A stretch of DNA of 64,000 nucleotides from Anisus vortex (lineage: Eukaryota; Mollusca; Gastropoda; Planorbidae). The translations under genes and the position numbers were made by a program. The stretch lies in NCBI GenBank assembly GCA_949126835.1, contig OX421494.1, forward strand, positions 19,579,038-19,643,037, in the 5' to 3' direction. Positions within the stretch are counted from its first letter, which is position 1, and each line of letters starts with the position of its first letter. Shown one piece after another: positions 1 to 10,900 of the stretch. Below the pieces are notes generated by a model, which did not search any database, was not told the origin of the DNA, and saw only the letters and a program-made list of their open reading frames with translations.

Positions 1-2
1 AG

Positions 3-2462
3 GGTGAGGCTAGCACATTCACGGTGCCCTTTACTCGGCAAGAACTGGAGTATGTTTTGAGACGGTGCAAAGCGAAGAAGGCCCATGGGCTGGATGGGAT
101 CAGCAACGAGCTGATCACTCACCTTGGGGCTGGTGGCAAGGGCAAACTCTTGGAGCTCGTAAATCGAACATGGTCTGAAGGTGTCCTACCGAAACAGTGG
201 AGAGAGGCCTTGGTAGTACCCATCTTGAAGAGGAGTAAAGACCCGGGTCAGGCCGAAAGCTACCGACCGATTTCCCTAACATCGTGTGTAGGGAAGGTAG
301 CTGAGAGATTAATCAATAGGAGGCTTGTGAGGTTCCTAGAGGATAATGGACTGGTCACCCCCACTCAAGCAGGCTTCCGTAGCGGAAGAAGCTCGATGGA
401 TCAGGTGACGCTCTTGGTCCAGAAAATGGCTGATGGGTTTCAGCGGAAAGAGTCTACACTAGCAGTGTTCCTGGATTTTAAACAGGCCTATGACAAGGTC
501 TGGCGGCCGGGGTTGTTGTTGAAGCTACAGAGGCTAGGAATAGCCTCTAACATGTACAATTGGATCAAAGGGTTCTTATCCCGAAGAAAAGTTGCAACTC
601 GTTACGGGAAAGCGGTTTCTCGGAAGCGCGTCCTGGAGCAAGGATTGCCCCAGGGCTCAGCACTGTCCTGTACATTGTTCCTGGCTTTTATCAACGACCT
701 GCCGAACTATCTGGGAAGCTCGTCGCTGCTTTTCGCAGACGATCTTGTGGTCTGGTCGACCGGGAGGGAAGCGCGTGCTCTCGAGCGGGCCCTCCAGCAG
801 GATTTGAACGCAGTAGCCTGTTACGCCAAGCTTTGGGGTATGGAAGTAAACTGCCTAAAAACAGTTTACTCGCTCTTTACCCTCGGAATCGATATCCTCA
901 AAGATCCGATCGAGCTGAACATTGACGGCCGTGCCCTGGCATGCGACCAGAAGCCGGTCTATCTCGGAGTGACACTGGACCGAAAGCTAACGATGTATGA
1001 CCATGTGAGGTTAGTCCAAGAGAAAGCATCTTCTAAGCTGAACATTGTCAAGAGACTGGCCAGTACTGGCTGGGGTGCAAAGGCGAGTGTGTTGAGAAAT
1101 CTTTACCTAGGAGCGGTAAGATCTCAGATCGATTACAGCCTCCCGGTGCAAATCTATGCGTCTGATACTGCTTTGAAGACGCTGGACTCTGTACAAAATC
1201 AAGCCCTCGGACTAATATGTGGAACGTTCCGAACCGCCCCGACATCGGCTGTTGAAATCATGGCAAACGTGCCGCCTCTGAATGGGAGAAAAAAAAGGGC
1301 CGTTATTACTGCTTACGAGCGGTATAAGCGGTTGGAGGAAAGTTCCCCCCTCAGGATGCTCGTGGATTCCTGGGTGGGAAGAGCTCGGATCTCAATGCAG
1401 TCCTTCATGCACCACGCACTGAAGCTCAGCGCAGAGATTGGACTCCCGGTCGACCGCATGGCCCTGCGGACGGGAGTGGAACCTCCTCCTCACATATCTT
1501 TCAACCTGCCAGAGATACGGACGAACCTGATGGATGCAGTCGGACCCAGCACTTGCCTGACTGAGAGGCGCGCAGCTGCTCTAAGGACGGTACGTGCATA
1601 CTCGGGATTCGTTGAGGCATACACTGATGGGAGCGCGATCAGTGGGACCGAAGCGCGTTCTGGGTATGGTGCTCTTGTGTCGTACCCGAAGGCAGAAGAA
1701 AAACGGGCTGAGCTAAGTGGGCCATGTGGATCAGTCTGCATCTTTGATGCGGAGATGGAAGCCATCAGAATTGCAGCTGTAGCAATTGGGAAAACGTTCG
1801 AAGAAACACCATCTGCTCGTGATGATGTGGTTATCTTCACTGATGCGCTGTCAGTACTCCAAGCCATCGACGGCTTGGGGACATGGCCCGATCTGCTTGT
1901 CCGACTATTAGCTGCTATTTCCGATCTGATCCTCAGGTACGAGGTGAAGGTCATTTTGCAGTGGATTCCAGGTCATGCAGGAGTCCCTGGCAATGAGATA
2001 GTGGATGCCTTGGCCAAGAAGGGATCCCTGACACCCACTCCGAAGGGTCCGTCCACCTTCGCGAGTGCCCGCAGATCAATACGTGAGTGGGAGACAAGAC
2101 AATGGGAAACGAGTTGGGACGAGTCTGACAAAGGTCGAGGTGTGTGGCAGCAACTAAAACGGCCACATCGAGCTGATCCGTGGTGGAAGCTCCGCAGGAG
2201 AGAACAGGCTACGATAGCCCAGTTCCGTACAGGGCACTGCCCTATTGGCGCCTATTTCGGACGATTTAGGCCCAATTTCGATTCGCGGTGCCGACACTGC
2301 TTTGAAGCAGAAGAGACGGTCGAGCATTTGCTTTTAGACTGCCCTGCCTTGCAGGAGGAAAGAGTGGATGGGAATGGTCAACAGTTTGCACCATCCCTTT
2401 ATGGGAACCTGGCTGTGCTACGTAGTACAAGTGTGTTTGTCCTCCGAATCCTAAGAGATTAG
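3..2462 (+). CDS. Non-LTR retrotransposon ORF2 (reverse transcriptase + RNase H), 5' end outside window
   Basis: The reading frame is open from the window edge to a TAG at 2460-2462, with no stop or frameshift over about 820 codons. Counting from the codon at 24, RT motifs run from about residue 20 to 260: SYRPISLTS near 80, DFKQAYDKVW near 151-160, GLPQGSALS near 207 and the catalytic FADD box at 237-240. An RNase H domain follows, with all four acidic residues visible: YTDGS near 533, DAEMEA near 574, FTDALS near 605 and NEIVDAL near 657. A Cys-His cluster (CRHC...EHLLLDC) near 755-785 closes the protein. RT plus RNase H plus a terminal CCHC places it in the I/Nimb/Jockey-like group; the exact clade is not certain. 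The apurinic endonuclease domain expected upstream is outside the window. The intact frame suggests a young, possibly active copy. Confidence 0.93.
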   Translation, partial: GEASTFTVPFTRQELEYVLRRCKAKKAHGLDGISNELITHLGAGGKGKLLELVNRTWSEGVLPKQWREALVVPILKRSKDPGQAESYRPISLTSCVGKVAERLINRRLVRFLEDNGLVTPTQAGFRSGRSSMDQVTLLVQKMADGFQRKESTLAVFLDFKQAYDKVWRPGLLLKLQRLGIASNMYNWIKGFLSRRKVATRYGKAVSRKRVLEQGLPQGSALSCTLFLAFINDLPNYLGSSSLLFADDLVVWSTGREARALERALQQDLNAVACYAKLWGMEVNCLKTVYSLFTLGIDILKDPIELNIDGRALACDQKPVYLGVTLDRKLTMYDHVRLVQEKASSKLNIVKRLASTGWGAKASVLRNLYLGAVRSQIDYSLPVQIYASDTALKTLDSVQNQALGLICGTFRTAPTSAVEIMANVPPLNGRKKRAVITAYERYKRLEESSPLRMLVDSWVGRARISMQSFMHHALKLSAEIGLPVDRMALRTGVEPPPHISFNLPEIRTNLMDAVGPSTCLTERRAAALRTVRAYSGFVEAYTDGSAISGTEARSGYGALVSYPKAEEKRAELSGPCGSVCIFDAEMEAIRIAAVAIGKTFEETPSARDDVVIFTDALSVLQAIDGLGTWPDLLVRLLAAISDLILRYEVKVILQWIPGHAGVPGNEIVDALAKKGSLTPTPKGPSTFASARRSIREWETRQWETSWDESDKGRGVWQQLKRPHRADPWWKLRRREQATIAQFRTGHCPIGAYFGRFRPNFDSRCRHCFEAEETVEHLLLDCPALQEERVDGNGQQFAPSLYGNLAVLRSTSVFVLRILRD

Positions 2463-3018
2463 TCTCGATTCGATCACTCCGGTGAGTGAGGTTTAAAGTC
2501 TGTAGGTTTCGGTGCAGGCCAATTCTTAAAAAAAAATAATTTTTTAATCAAATATAAATGTTAAACATGCCAAAGTATAATAACAACATGAATTTGCAAT
2601 AAATTAATATTAGATAACATATTGGCTACTCATAGCAAAAATAAGCTATTGAATGTAAGTTTAGTGAAAATATAAAGTAAAAAAAACAACAACGTATTTT
2701 ATAATACTCTAAACTCTAAGCTTACAAGACAATTTAAAGCACAATAGAATCCATGATCTTCTTTGTATGGTGAGTTGCATTACAGCTTATCCATTCCTAT
2801 GTTATGATCAGATAGTGAACTGAGAAACTTTTCACTATCATATTTAGATCTACCCATCGAGATCATCGTGAAAACGATTGTATCCTTTACAACGCTGACC
2901 CAACAAAAATATCATATTGTAATTTTCTGATTATTTTGTAATGATGTAGGTTCCTATTTAGAAGCAGTGAGTGTCGCGAATTTCAGGTAGCCTCACATTA
3001 TAATAACAAGTTAACAAA
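2463..3018. other. LINE 3' UTR and AT-rich spacer
   Basis: The first 75 bases after the LINE stop are GC-balanced and end in an A-run near 2528-2537, which is probably the 3' end of the retrotransposon. The rest is AT-rich and nothing recognisable was seen in it. Confidence 0.5.
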
Positions 3019-4074
3019 CATGGGCGCCCGCAGAAAATTTTCTAGGGGGGGGGGGGCAAAATATTTTTAGTAATGTTTTAATGTAGTTTTAATTTACTGA
3101 GCGTATTTGTATGGTGAACGAACGGACAGAACACTGTAGTAATGAAGGGCATACTGTAGCAGCAAATTTTTTATTAGCACAATATATGTATATAATAGAC
3201 GTAAACCATACAGCAAACCTTACTTTAAACAAACAATATTACAACGTAAATTTAAAATAAAATGTATTCTTTAATCAAGAACTGGAGTCGTCTGTTATCG
3301 CTACAAAACATATCTCCGATTTTGTCCATAAACTCTTTTTTGTTACAGTTCACTTTGTCTCTGTGTACGCACAACTTGCACTACCTTGACAGATGTTCAT
3401 CTGACATTGTAGATCTAAGCCATATGTTTTAAACCTTTTTCGGCTCACCGCCCCCTTTTACACTTTTTCCGCTCACGCCCCCCAACTTAATTTTAATTAA
3501 ACATATACAGGCCTATAGCACTATATCATGTAATTTCTGTAATTATTAATGTTTTAAATATAAACTCCTTAAATGGACAAAACAATTAATGCATGAAATT
3601 TTTATTTACAACTGTTTAACGTAAATTATTTTAATCCTCTAATAATTAAATCTTGTTATGAATACCACAATGTTGAATGTATATAATGTATATAAAGACA
3701 TAATAATAATCAGTAAAATTTGTTATATCACAAAACATAACTTTTTTCGACATCACTATTGAATCAAACGTGGAAACATTTGTTAATTAAAGGGAGATAA
3801 TTAATTCGTTTCATTTGAACTAATATTTCTGTATTTTTTTCTTTTATAACAAAAATTAATGGCTTACACTTTTAACTTTAAAATGATCAAATTGTAAAAA
3901 AATATTTGAAAATTATATAAATATTATATGACTAAATAATTTATATGTATATTTTTAAGCATCACAATAACTACTTAGTTTGTATGATTGCTATATATCT
4001 ATACCATTTAACGTTGGATTTGACATTAATTTAAAGGATTCAAACGGATTAATGGACAAAATATTATTAATATT

Positions 4075-4150
4075 AACATGTGTTAGGGCGACAGTGAACG
4101 AGCAGCAGGGTTGACAGTCCGGTGAATCAACAATAGGACCAGCCGGCCGC
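4075..4150 (-). repeat. Fragment of tRNA-derived SINE family A (head region)
   Basis: The minus strand reads GGCCGGCTGGTCCTATTG followed by a stretch like GGACTGTCAACC. This matches the tRNA-like head of the longer copy at 12211-12413. The body and tail are absent. Confidence 0.5.
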
Positions 4151-4539
4151 ACACCATATTTACCAAATACTAACCCCTAATTTATCGAAAAGTCATTGCG
4201 ATTCCTATTCCTTATTAAATGAATAACCCCGTTGAGAACCTATGATCTAAGCCATGTTTTTACACTACGTAATGTGCTTCCATACCTGTCTCACGTCTAG
4301 GGGACAAACCTCCTCCAAGATCCTTTCAGTTAAGCTTGGAGCCTCGCAGCTCCAGTGTACATCCGCCACCACGAGGAGGTACTGCATAGGACTTGTTGTG
4401 GAAAGGCTATATACTAGCCAGAGAGACTTACTAATTGCACACCTTTTACAGTTACACTGCTAGCCAGCGGTGACTGCTAGCATAGTTCTGTCACACTAGA
4501 CGCGTCACACAGCCATATAGCAGATTTCGTTACGTTATA

Positions 4540-5793
4540 TAAGAACAAAGGGGACCGCAGCGACTGCAAAAAGACAGAGGAATCTCCCTCTTGAGCATAG
4601 TTGGTAAGATCTTTGCAAGAGGCACTATCAAGGCTGCAGGTGCTGGCATCTAGAGTCTATCTAGAGACTCAGTGCGGTTTCAAAAGCGGCAGATCCACTA
4701 TAGACATGATCTCTTCCCTTCGACTGCTACAAGAGAGGTTCCGCGAGATGAATAAGCCATTATACATTGCTTTCGTTGATTTCACTAAAGCATTTGATAT
4801 GGTCAGCAGAAGTGGACTCCTCAAACTCCTGGCAAAAATAGGATTCCCTCCAAAAACTGCAGCGGTGTTAAACAAGACTGCGTACTTGCACCCACCTTGT
4901 TTGGAATATTCTTCTCGTGTCTACTGCACTATGCTTATGGAGACTGCAACGAGGGTGTCTACCTTGACACAAGAAGATCTGGAAAGCTTTTCAATCTAAA
5001 CAGGCTCAAAGCCAAAATCTCAAGCAGTGTTCTTCTAGATGGTGAGATTAATAGTAGAATAGCTAAAGCCATGGGCACTATGGCAAGATTTAAAAAAAAA
5101 CGAGTCTGGATTAAACCGCTGCTTACACGCTCCACTAAGTCACTAGTTTATCGAACATGCGTTCTGAGTACCCTGCTGTACGGCATTGAAACATGGAGCA
5201 CATATTCCTGGGAAGAGAGAAACCTGAACACCTTTTACCTCAGGTGTCTCAGACGCATTTTAGATATAAGGTGGCAGGACAGGGTTTCAAACGCAGAGGT
5301 CCTACGAAGAGCAGAGTGTCAAGACATCCGCATTACTCTCAGTAACAGACGTCTCAGCTGGCTAGGTCATGTACGCCGAATGCCACTGGGTCGACTTCCA
5401 CAGGACATTCTATATGGAACGTTAGCTTCGAGACAGAGACCTGCTGGACGTCCAAAACTGAGATTTTCGGATGTCTGCAAAAGAGATATAAAACAACTCC
5501 AAATTGACCCAAACAGTTGGGAGATCCTGGCGCAGGATAGACCCACTTGGAGGGCAGGAATAAAAGAAGGTTCCAGGCTTGCGGGCGAGGAGCGCGCCAG
5601 GAAAAAGACGGTGGAGAAATATGTGGTCCACTCCGCTACATTCAACTGCAGCAAGTGTGACCGTGCCTGTACGTCCAGGATTGGCCTCTTTAGCCACATG
5701 AGGGCCTGCAAGGGAAATGGATCGTCTCTCGAGACGTTAAATGCCGACGAATTTATTGAACGATTAATCCACCGTACATGTTGTTGCTGGTAA
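4540..5793 (+). pseudogene. Broken LINE reverse transcriptase with C-terminal zinc-finger-like motif
   Basis: Two overlapping frames hold pieces of one RT. The first (to about 4880) has CGFKSGRSTIDMI and AFVDFTKAFDMVSRSG (RT fingers/palm). The second (4897-5793) resumes with LFNLNRLKAK and continues through SRIAKAMGTMARF, LSTLLYGIETW, RRLSWLGHVRRM and GRPKLRFSDVCKRD to a C2H2-like CSKCDRACTSRIGLFSHMRAC. The catalytic FADD box and its surroundings are missing, and a frame change lies near 4880-4990. It is therefore a relic with at least two internal deletions. The RRLSWLGHV and terminal C2H2 features are typical of a LINE type common in aquatic animals. It belongs to a different family from the LINE at the window start. 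Confidence 0.85.
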
Positions 5794-6092
5794 TGTTAGC
5801 AAAACAAGTAAGGCATTCCGGACAGCCGGATAAAACTTTGTAAAAGGTAACAAGTCGATGAAATCAAACTAACTCAAGGCTTTACTATCAAAATTATCAA
5901 TGTGGTATACCTGATTAATCCCCAAAGATAATGATATCGATATGACAATGAAAATAGTCACAGTTGTTACAACTAATTATAAATTTTTAATTTTTTTTTT
6001 TTTCTATTTAAGTCAAAAAATTTTTTTTCTAATCTATCAATCCAGGGGGGGGGGGGCACTTTTCCAGGCCCCCCCCCCTGCGGGCGCCCATG

Positions 6093-7253
6093 TTGACAAA
6101 ACATCTAATTGAACTGATCGCAAAATGAAATACAGATAGGCCTACATTTTTACCTGTACATTTTATAGAGCTAAAGGGTTTCGGATAATAATGTTAGTAA
6201 TTTAATGTAAATTTTATTTTTATAGATAGGGCATATAGTCTAGTAAGTTATTTAAAAAAAAAGACAAATAAAAAACAAGGTGTGTTGATTTTATTTTCAT
6301 TTTTAAACCCATACATCTGACACAGTTATTTAAAAGCTTCGTACCAGGAGTGCATTGAGCATGCTATAATATCTTATCTTATACTTAGGCTATATATTAG
6401 AGATGCTTTTCTTCTTCTTCGTATTTCTGTGGCGACCCCGTTAGGACCGAGGACGAAATCCACAATTTAACTACATAAATAAATACACCACAAACGATAA
6501 TTATAAATAGATGATAGAGTGTCACTTTAGGTTTTTGTCCAGCCCTTTCGTGAAGATTTGAAAAATTGAAAGCGTCACAGTAGGGGCAGTGATGGAGGCC
6601 TAGTCCAGGGTGTTCCACAACCTAATGGCTGACGGGAAAAAAATAATATTTGTAGACGTCGGTGCGTGCGTGTGGGGCATGCAGTTTGGGCTGAGACCTC
6701 GGGTTGGAGTTAGCCTAGGTCACCAAAGCAGAGGCGCTTAAAATTGGTTTAGGGCCGTAGTCCTGTAAGATACGACGTGCCGCTCGACGTTGGGGCATCT
6801 CCAACCTAGATATCAGGTGTTGATAGGGATCCCACACCGTCGATGTGTGCGCCTACTCCAGGATGGGTCGATAAAGATGATTACGCTCTACGTTCATCCG
6901 TGGTCCGAGTCTAGTCTTGCATTTTTATTATTGTTTCAAATGATGCTAATTAGTTACTTGTTTTCCTGGTTTGTTCAGGCAACCCCTTCCATGTCCGAAT
7001 GCCACTCGGGAATAAAGAGTAGGCCTATTTATATGCATTTATTCTCGCATAAGGGATAAGAAAAGTGTTTTTGACCTTAAGTTTATCTGAGCATTGTAAC
7101 AGGTTGATATTGGGTTGTATTTCTAAATTAGCCTATAGTTTAATGCTTTATGCATTATTATTACTTTAGTCTTTGCTCTTCTGCCCTCCAGTGTTTCTAG
7201 GTTTAGTGAGTTAAATATTGGTGTTACTCTTGTCAGTTATGAATATTCGCTAG
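6093..7253. other. Intergenic repeat-derived sequence, unclassified
   Basis: 6400-6900 is GC-richer than its surroundings and looks like a decayed repeat (GGCGACCCCGTTAGGACCGA near 6431; CGTCGATGTGTGCGCC near 6838). No frame, inverted repeat or target duplication could be assigned. The remainder is AT-rich and featureless. Confidence 0.35.
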
Positions 7254-7585
7254 CAGGGCCGTATTTAGGATTGTGGTGGCCCTGTTCCCAAATTTATATG
7301 GGGGCCCCTCATGGCCTCGCTCCTGACTTCCACACATGCATACCTCAGAAAAATACCGTTAATTTATGATACATTCTGTAAAATCATAAATAGGCCTACT
7401 TTTTTGTTGCGCTCAGCTTAATTGGACTGGAGCGCTTAAAATTGTAGGGGAATAAATGAATTTTATTTTAATTCTCAACGAAAGAATGGGTATGTCACTA
7501 AAATAATGTATTTTTGGGATGTGTGGGGGCCCCTGTTCCATTGGAACATGTGGAACATGCCTAAATAGCCTAGGCTACGCCACTG
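7254..7585. mobile_element. hAT-like MITE, 332 bp, 8-bp target duplication
   Basis: The element starts CAGGGCCGTATTTAGG and ends in the inverse of CAGTGGCGTAGCC. The flanks ttcgctag (7246-7253) and ttcgctat (7586-7593) form an 8-bp target duplication with one difference. CAG...CTG ends plus 8 bp duplications are hAT hallmarks. No coding capacity. It lies about 360 bp upstream of the HID1 start codon. Confidence 0.8.
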
Positions 7586-7840
7586 TTCGCTATATAGTAA
7601 TGAACCTTACAGCTCTTTTGTGAATTTTTTAAGTAGTTTTTTCTGTTGCTCAATGAATGCTTATACTATAGTCTAAGTCTAAGGTTAGGCCCGCAATTTT
7701 AGTTTGACACTCAAGATAGCCTATAAAGGATTTAAAAAAAAAAAAGATAATATCATATTAAGATATTGCTCGTAGTCTCATGTTAATGCGCTCCCCTTAT
7801 AGTCTAACTCTTTTGTTCGCAGTGCTCATTTTTGTATGGA

Positions 7841-7850
7841 GTCACGTGAT
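7841..7850. promoter_or_regulatory. E-box/CLEAR-like element upstream of HID1
   Basis: GTCACGTGAT matches nine of ten bases of the CLEAR consensus GTCACGTGAC bound by MiT/TFE factors, and contains a perfect CACGTG E-box. It lies 92-101 bp upstream of the HID1 ATG. Function is inferred from position only. Confidence 0.35.
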
Positions 7851-7941
7851 ATTAACAATAGTGACGCATTTCCTCTTGTTTATGTGTAGACGACTTACTA
7901 CTAGACTAGATAATGATTTGAAAACAAAAGACTACTTTAAA

Positions 7942-10900
7942 ATGGGAAATACTGATACTAAATTAAATTTTAGAAAAGCGGTTATTCAACTTACAACCAA
8001 AACACAGGTGCATAAAAGCGATTTCCGAAATGTTTGAAGCTGGTTCTAGTTTATTAAATAAATATGTGCTACTTTCTAATTCTAAATTCTTACACTTGTC
8101 TTAACATTTAGCCTACACTCCTACACTTTACAGTACTTTACACACTCACTACAACTTCACTACAACTAGCAATAACTTATAACTTACAACTACAAACAAT
8201 TATTAGTAAGCCTACATCACCACTGATACACTAACTATTTAATAAATTAATTATTATAACTATAAATTTACTTATATTGTTACTCATGGTTATAATGTTA
8301 CTGCAATAGTCTATATAATAATTATATATAAAAAATATAATATAATAGTGCAGCAATAGGAATAGGAATGCTCGAAATAGGCCTAAGCTCTAAATCCTAA
8401 ATAATTAATATCATTTTAACATTTATTTTTTTCATTTGATTTAAACTAAGCAGATTATGAACTTTCAACATAGATATAGTCCATACTCCATACTTTGTCC
8501 ATGCTACAATAGGCAACATAGGCCTTGAGCCGTTGAACTATCTTTCACTGTGAACTATATTTTATTCACTAAAGCAGGCAGGCAAAGAACCTCAAGGTTC
8601 TTGTAGCAATGTTCTAATATCTAATTCAATATGTTCATTGTTCAAGAATCAAGTTCATGGAATCTCTTGATACTTTCTTGATAGTGACGAAACACACAAA
8701 TTAATGCCTGCATTTTAAAATGTAATGATATTCCCAATCTGGTCATAAGCTGATACATTTTTGTCCTCTACACTTTCCTGTTTAATACCTCTTGAGTCCT
8801 TGACATTACTGTTTAAATAAAAGGCCTGTATCTTTAGCACAAACTTTGGTGAAATAAAAGGCTTTGATTTATACCCTTTATAAAAGATAACACATCCTGC
8901 TGTCGTATAGTTGCTTTTGGATAAAATCGCACAATTATTAAAATAAAATATAGCTTGTTTTCTCTGTAAGTATTTAAGAAAAATACACTTAACTAGAACA
9001 GGGGATTAAAGATGGTTCTAAATTTATCCAATTTCAGCCAATTGAAGCAAATGATGAAGCTTTTTGGGAACAGTTTTGGTCAGAAAGTGTGACTTGTGTC
9101 CAAGATGTATTTACACTCATACCCGCAACAGAAATAAGAGCCCTGCGAGAAGAGTCTCCATCAAACTTAGCCACCTTGTGTTACAAAGCTGTTGAAAAGC
9201 TAGTAGCCGCTGCCGAGACAGGATGCCCGTCACAGAGGGAGCAACAGACAGGCAAGTTAATTATTTTTCACCGCAAACTTTTCACATTTTGGGTAGCTCT
9301 TCTATTTTTTTACATAAAAAAAAGTGATGCTTAGTTGTTTTAATTAAATATGTATCATAAAATATTGTGTTATTTCATATTGAATTGAGGCATTGAAATG
9401 ACTTGAAATTCTGCGGGCTGTCAGTTTGTGCAACTCGCCTAATTGTTTTCCCATGTAAGGTTGAAAGCCTTTGTTTCAATGACATCTGACCACTTCCTGG
9501 TCTGTTTGGGTCTACCAAATGTTCTGTTTACCCTGTTGGTCCCAGTCGTAGGGTTTTGTCTGGTGGCCTTATCCTCTGGTGGTTGTGAATCCTCCATCTC
9601 TGCTTTGTGTATATTTAGTTTTCTTTGCCAATAGTTTTCTACCAAGTTGTGCATCTCTGGTTTTGTGCCATTACTTTATCAAAGTTAGAATTTTTATCTA
9701 ACACACTCTATAATCTTATCATTGTTGTTATTGTTCTTATATTGTATACTTGAAATCAATAACACATTGTAACAATTATTTTATCTCAATGTCTAATATT
9801 CATTTATGATTTTTTTAAATACACACTTTTAATTAATTTAGCGTCTAACAAATATTCTGTATATATTTTTTTACACACAGTACTGAATTGTGTGCGTCTT
9901 CTTACTCGTATTCTTCCGTACATATTTGAGGATCCAGACTGGAGAGGCTTCTTTTGGTCCACTTTACCAGGGCAAGAAGAAGGGGAGGTAAGCCATTTAG
10001 CTGGTTCTTAATTCAAGTGTTATTTTGTAAAAGTTAGCAAATATTTATTCATACACAAGTTTTAGAAAATTCCCTTGCACTGGAATATCATGGGCCCCAC
10101 TTTGTAATCTCCTTGTAGAAGCTAAACTGGCTAACACTGCTACACTAGCTCCTTGGACAAAATGGCCTGAAAGGGATACTCTAAAAAATTTTTTTTATAT
10201 TTAGCTTTATCTATCACATTTGTAATGTACAAGAGGACGGGAGGGAGGCAACACCATCTATGTCTGTTTGATGCTGCTGGGATTAGATTGTTCACCTGTA
10301 AATATGTTTAAACCATTGAGAATTGAAACTTTTTTTAACTAAATAAGATAAACTTGGCTTTGACAACGTATGTGTTTGTGTTGTCTAATAATAAATTTCA
10401 TCTATTTGTTTCAAGGGTGATAGCCCACCTCTGGCCCAGTCTCTAATTGCAGCAACTTGTGTAAGTCACTTGGATTTTCATTTTTGTGTGTGTGGAGATT
10501 GCTTTAAATGGATTATAATTGTTTTAAAGTCACTGAAATGCTTACGAAACTTGAGAGAGAAAATTCTAAATGTTCGATCTTTGTTGTTGTCTCTGTACAG
10601 GATTTATTGTTCTGTCCTGAGTTCACAGTAGCAACATCGAGAAAATCTGGACCAGTAAGTAAATGTCATTCTTTCTTTAGACTGTGATGCATGTTATAAA
10701 TAAGACAAATTAGTTGTGTGATATAAACATAGGATAGTTAATCCTTATAATTGACACTTATAAAACTATTTTCAGTAGAATATGTAAAGGAAACAGTAAT
10801 ACTTTAATTGAAATATCTCTTTGGTGGAGCAGTCTTTTTTAGGGTTATAAATATTGGTTCACTAGTTGACAGAGAAGGCTCTGAGGGTATATAGAAATGA

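Larger units (their letters stand above)
3019..6092. mobile_element. 3.1-kb terminal-inverted-repeat element with near-perfect 8-bp target duplication
   Basis: CATGGGCGCCCGCAG at 3019-3033 is the exact reverse complement of 6078-6092. The flanks are ttaacaaa (3011-3018) and ttgacaaa (6093-6100), an 8-bp target duplication with one mismatch, which fits hAT-like or other 8-bp families. G-runs of about 12 lie just inside each end (3045-3056, and near 6043-6056 with a C-run after it). The interior carries no transposase but contains a SINE fragment and a broken LINE, so it is non-autonomous, or its coding part was replaced by later insertions. Confidence 0.72.

Noticed and set aside
1490..2166. 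Minus-strand frames of 154 and 71 codons within the LINE
   Set aside because: Shadows of the RNase H-coding strand; no recognisable protein.
9439..9654. Minus-strand frame with GRPKQTRKWSDVI, similar to LINE C-termini
   Set aside because: Only about 15 residues look LINE-like and the rest is unrelated; too weak to annotate.
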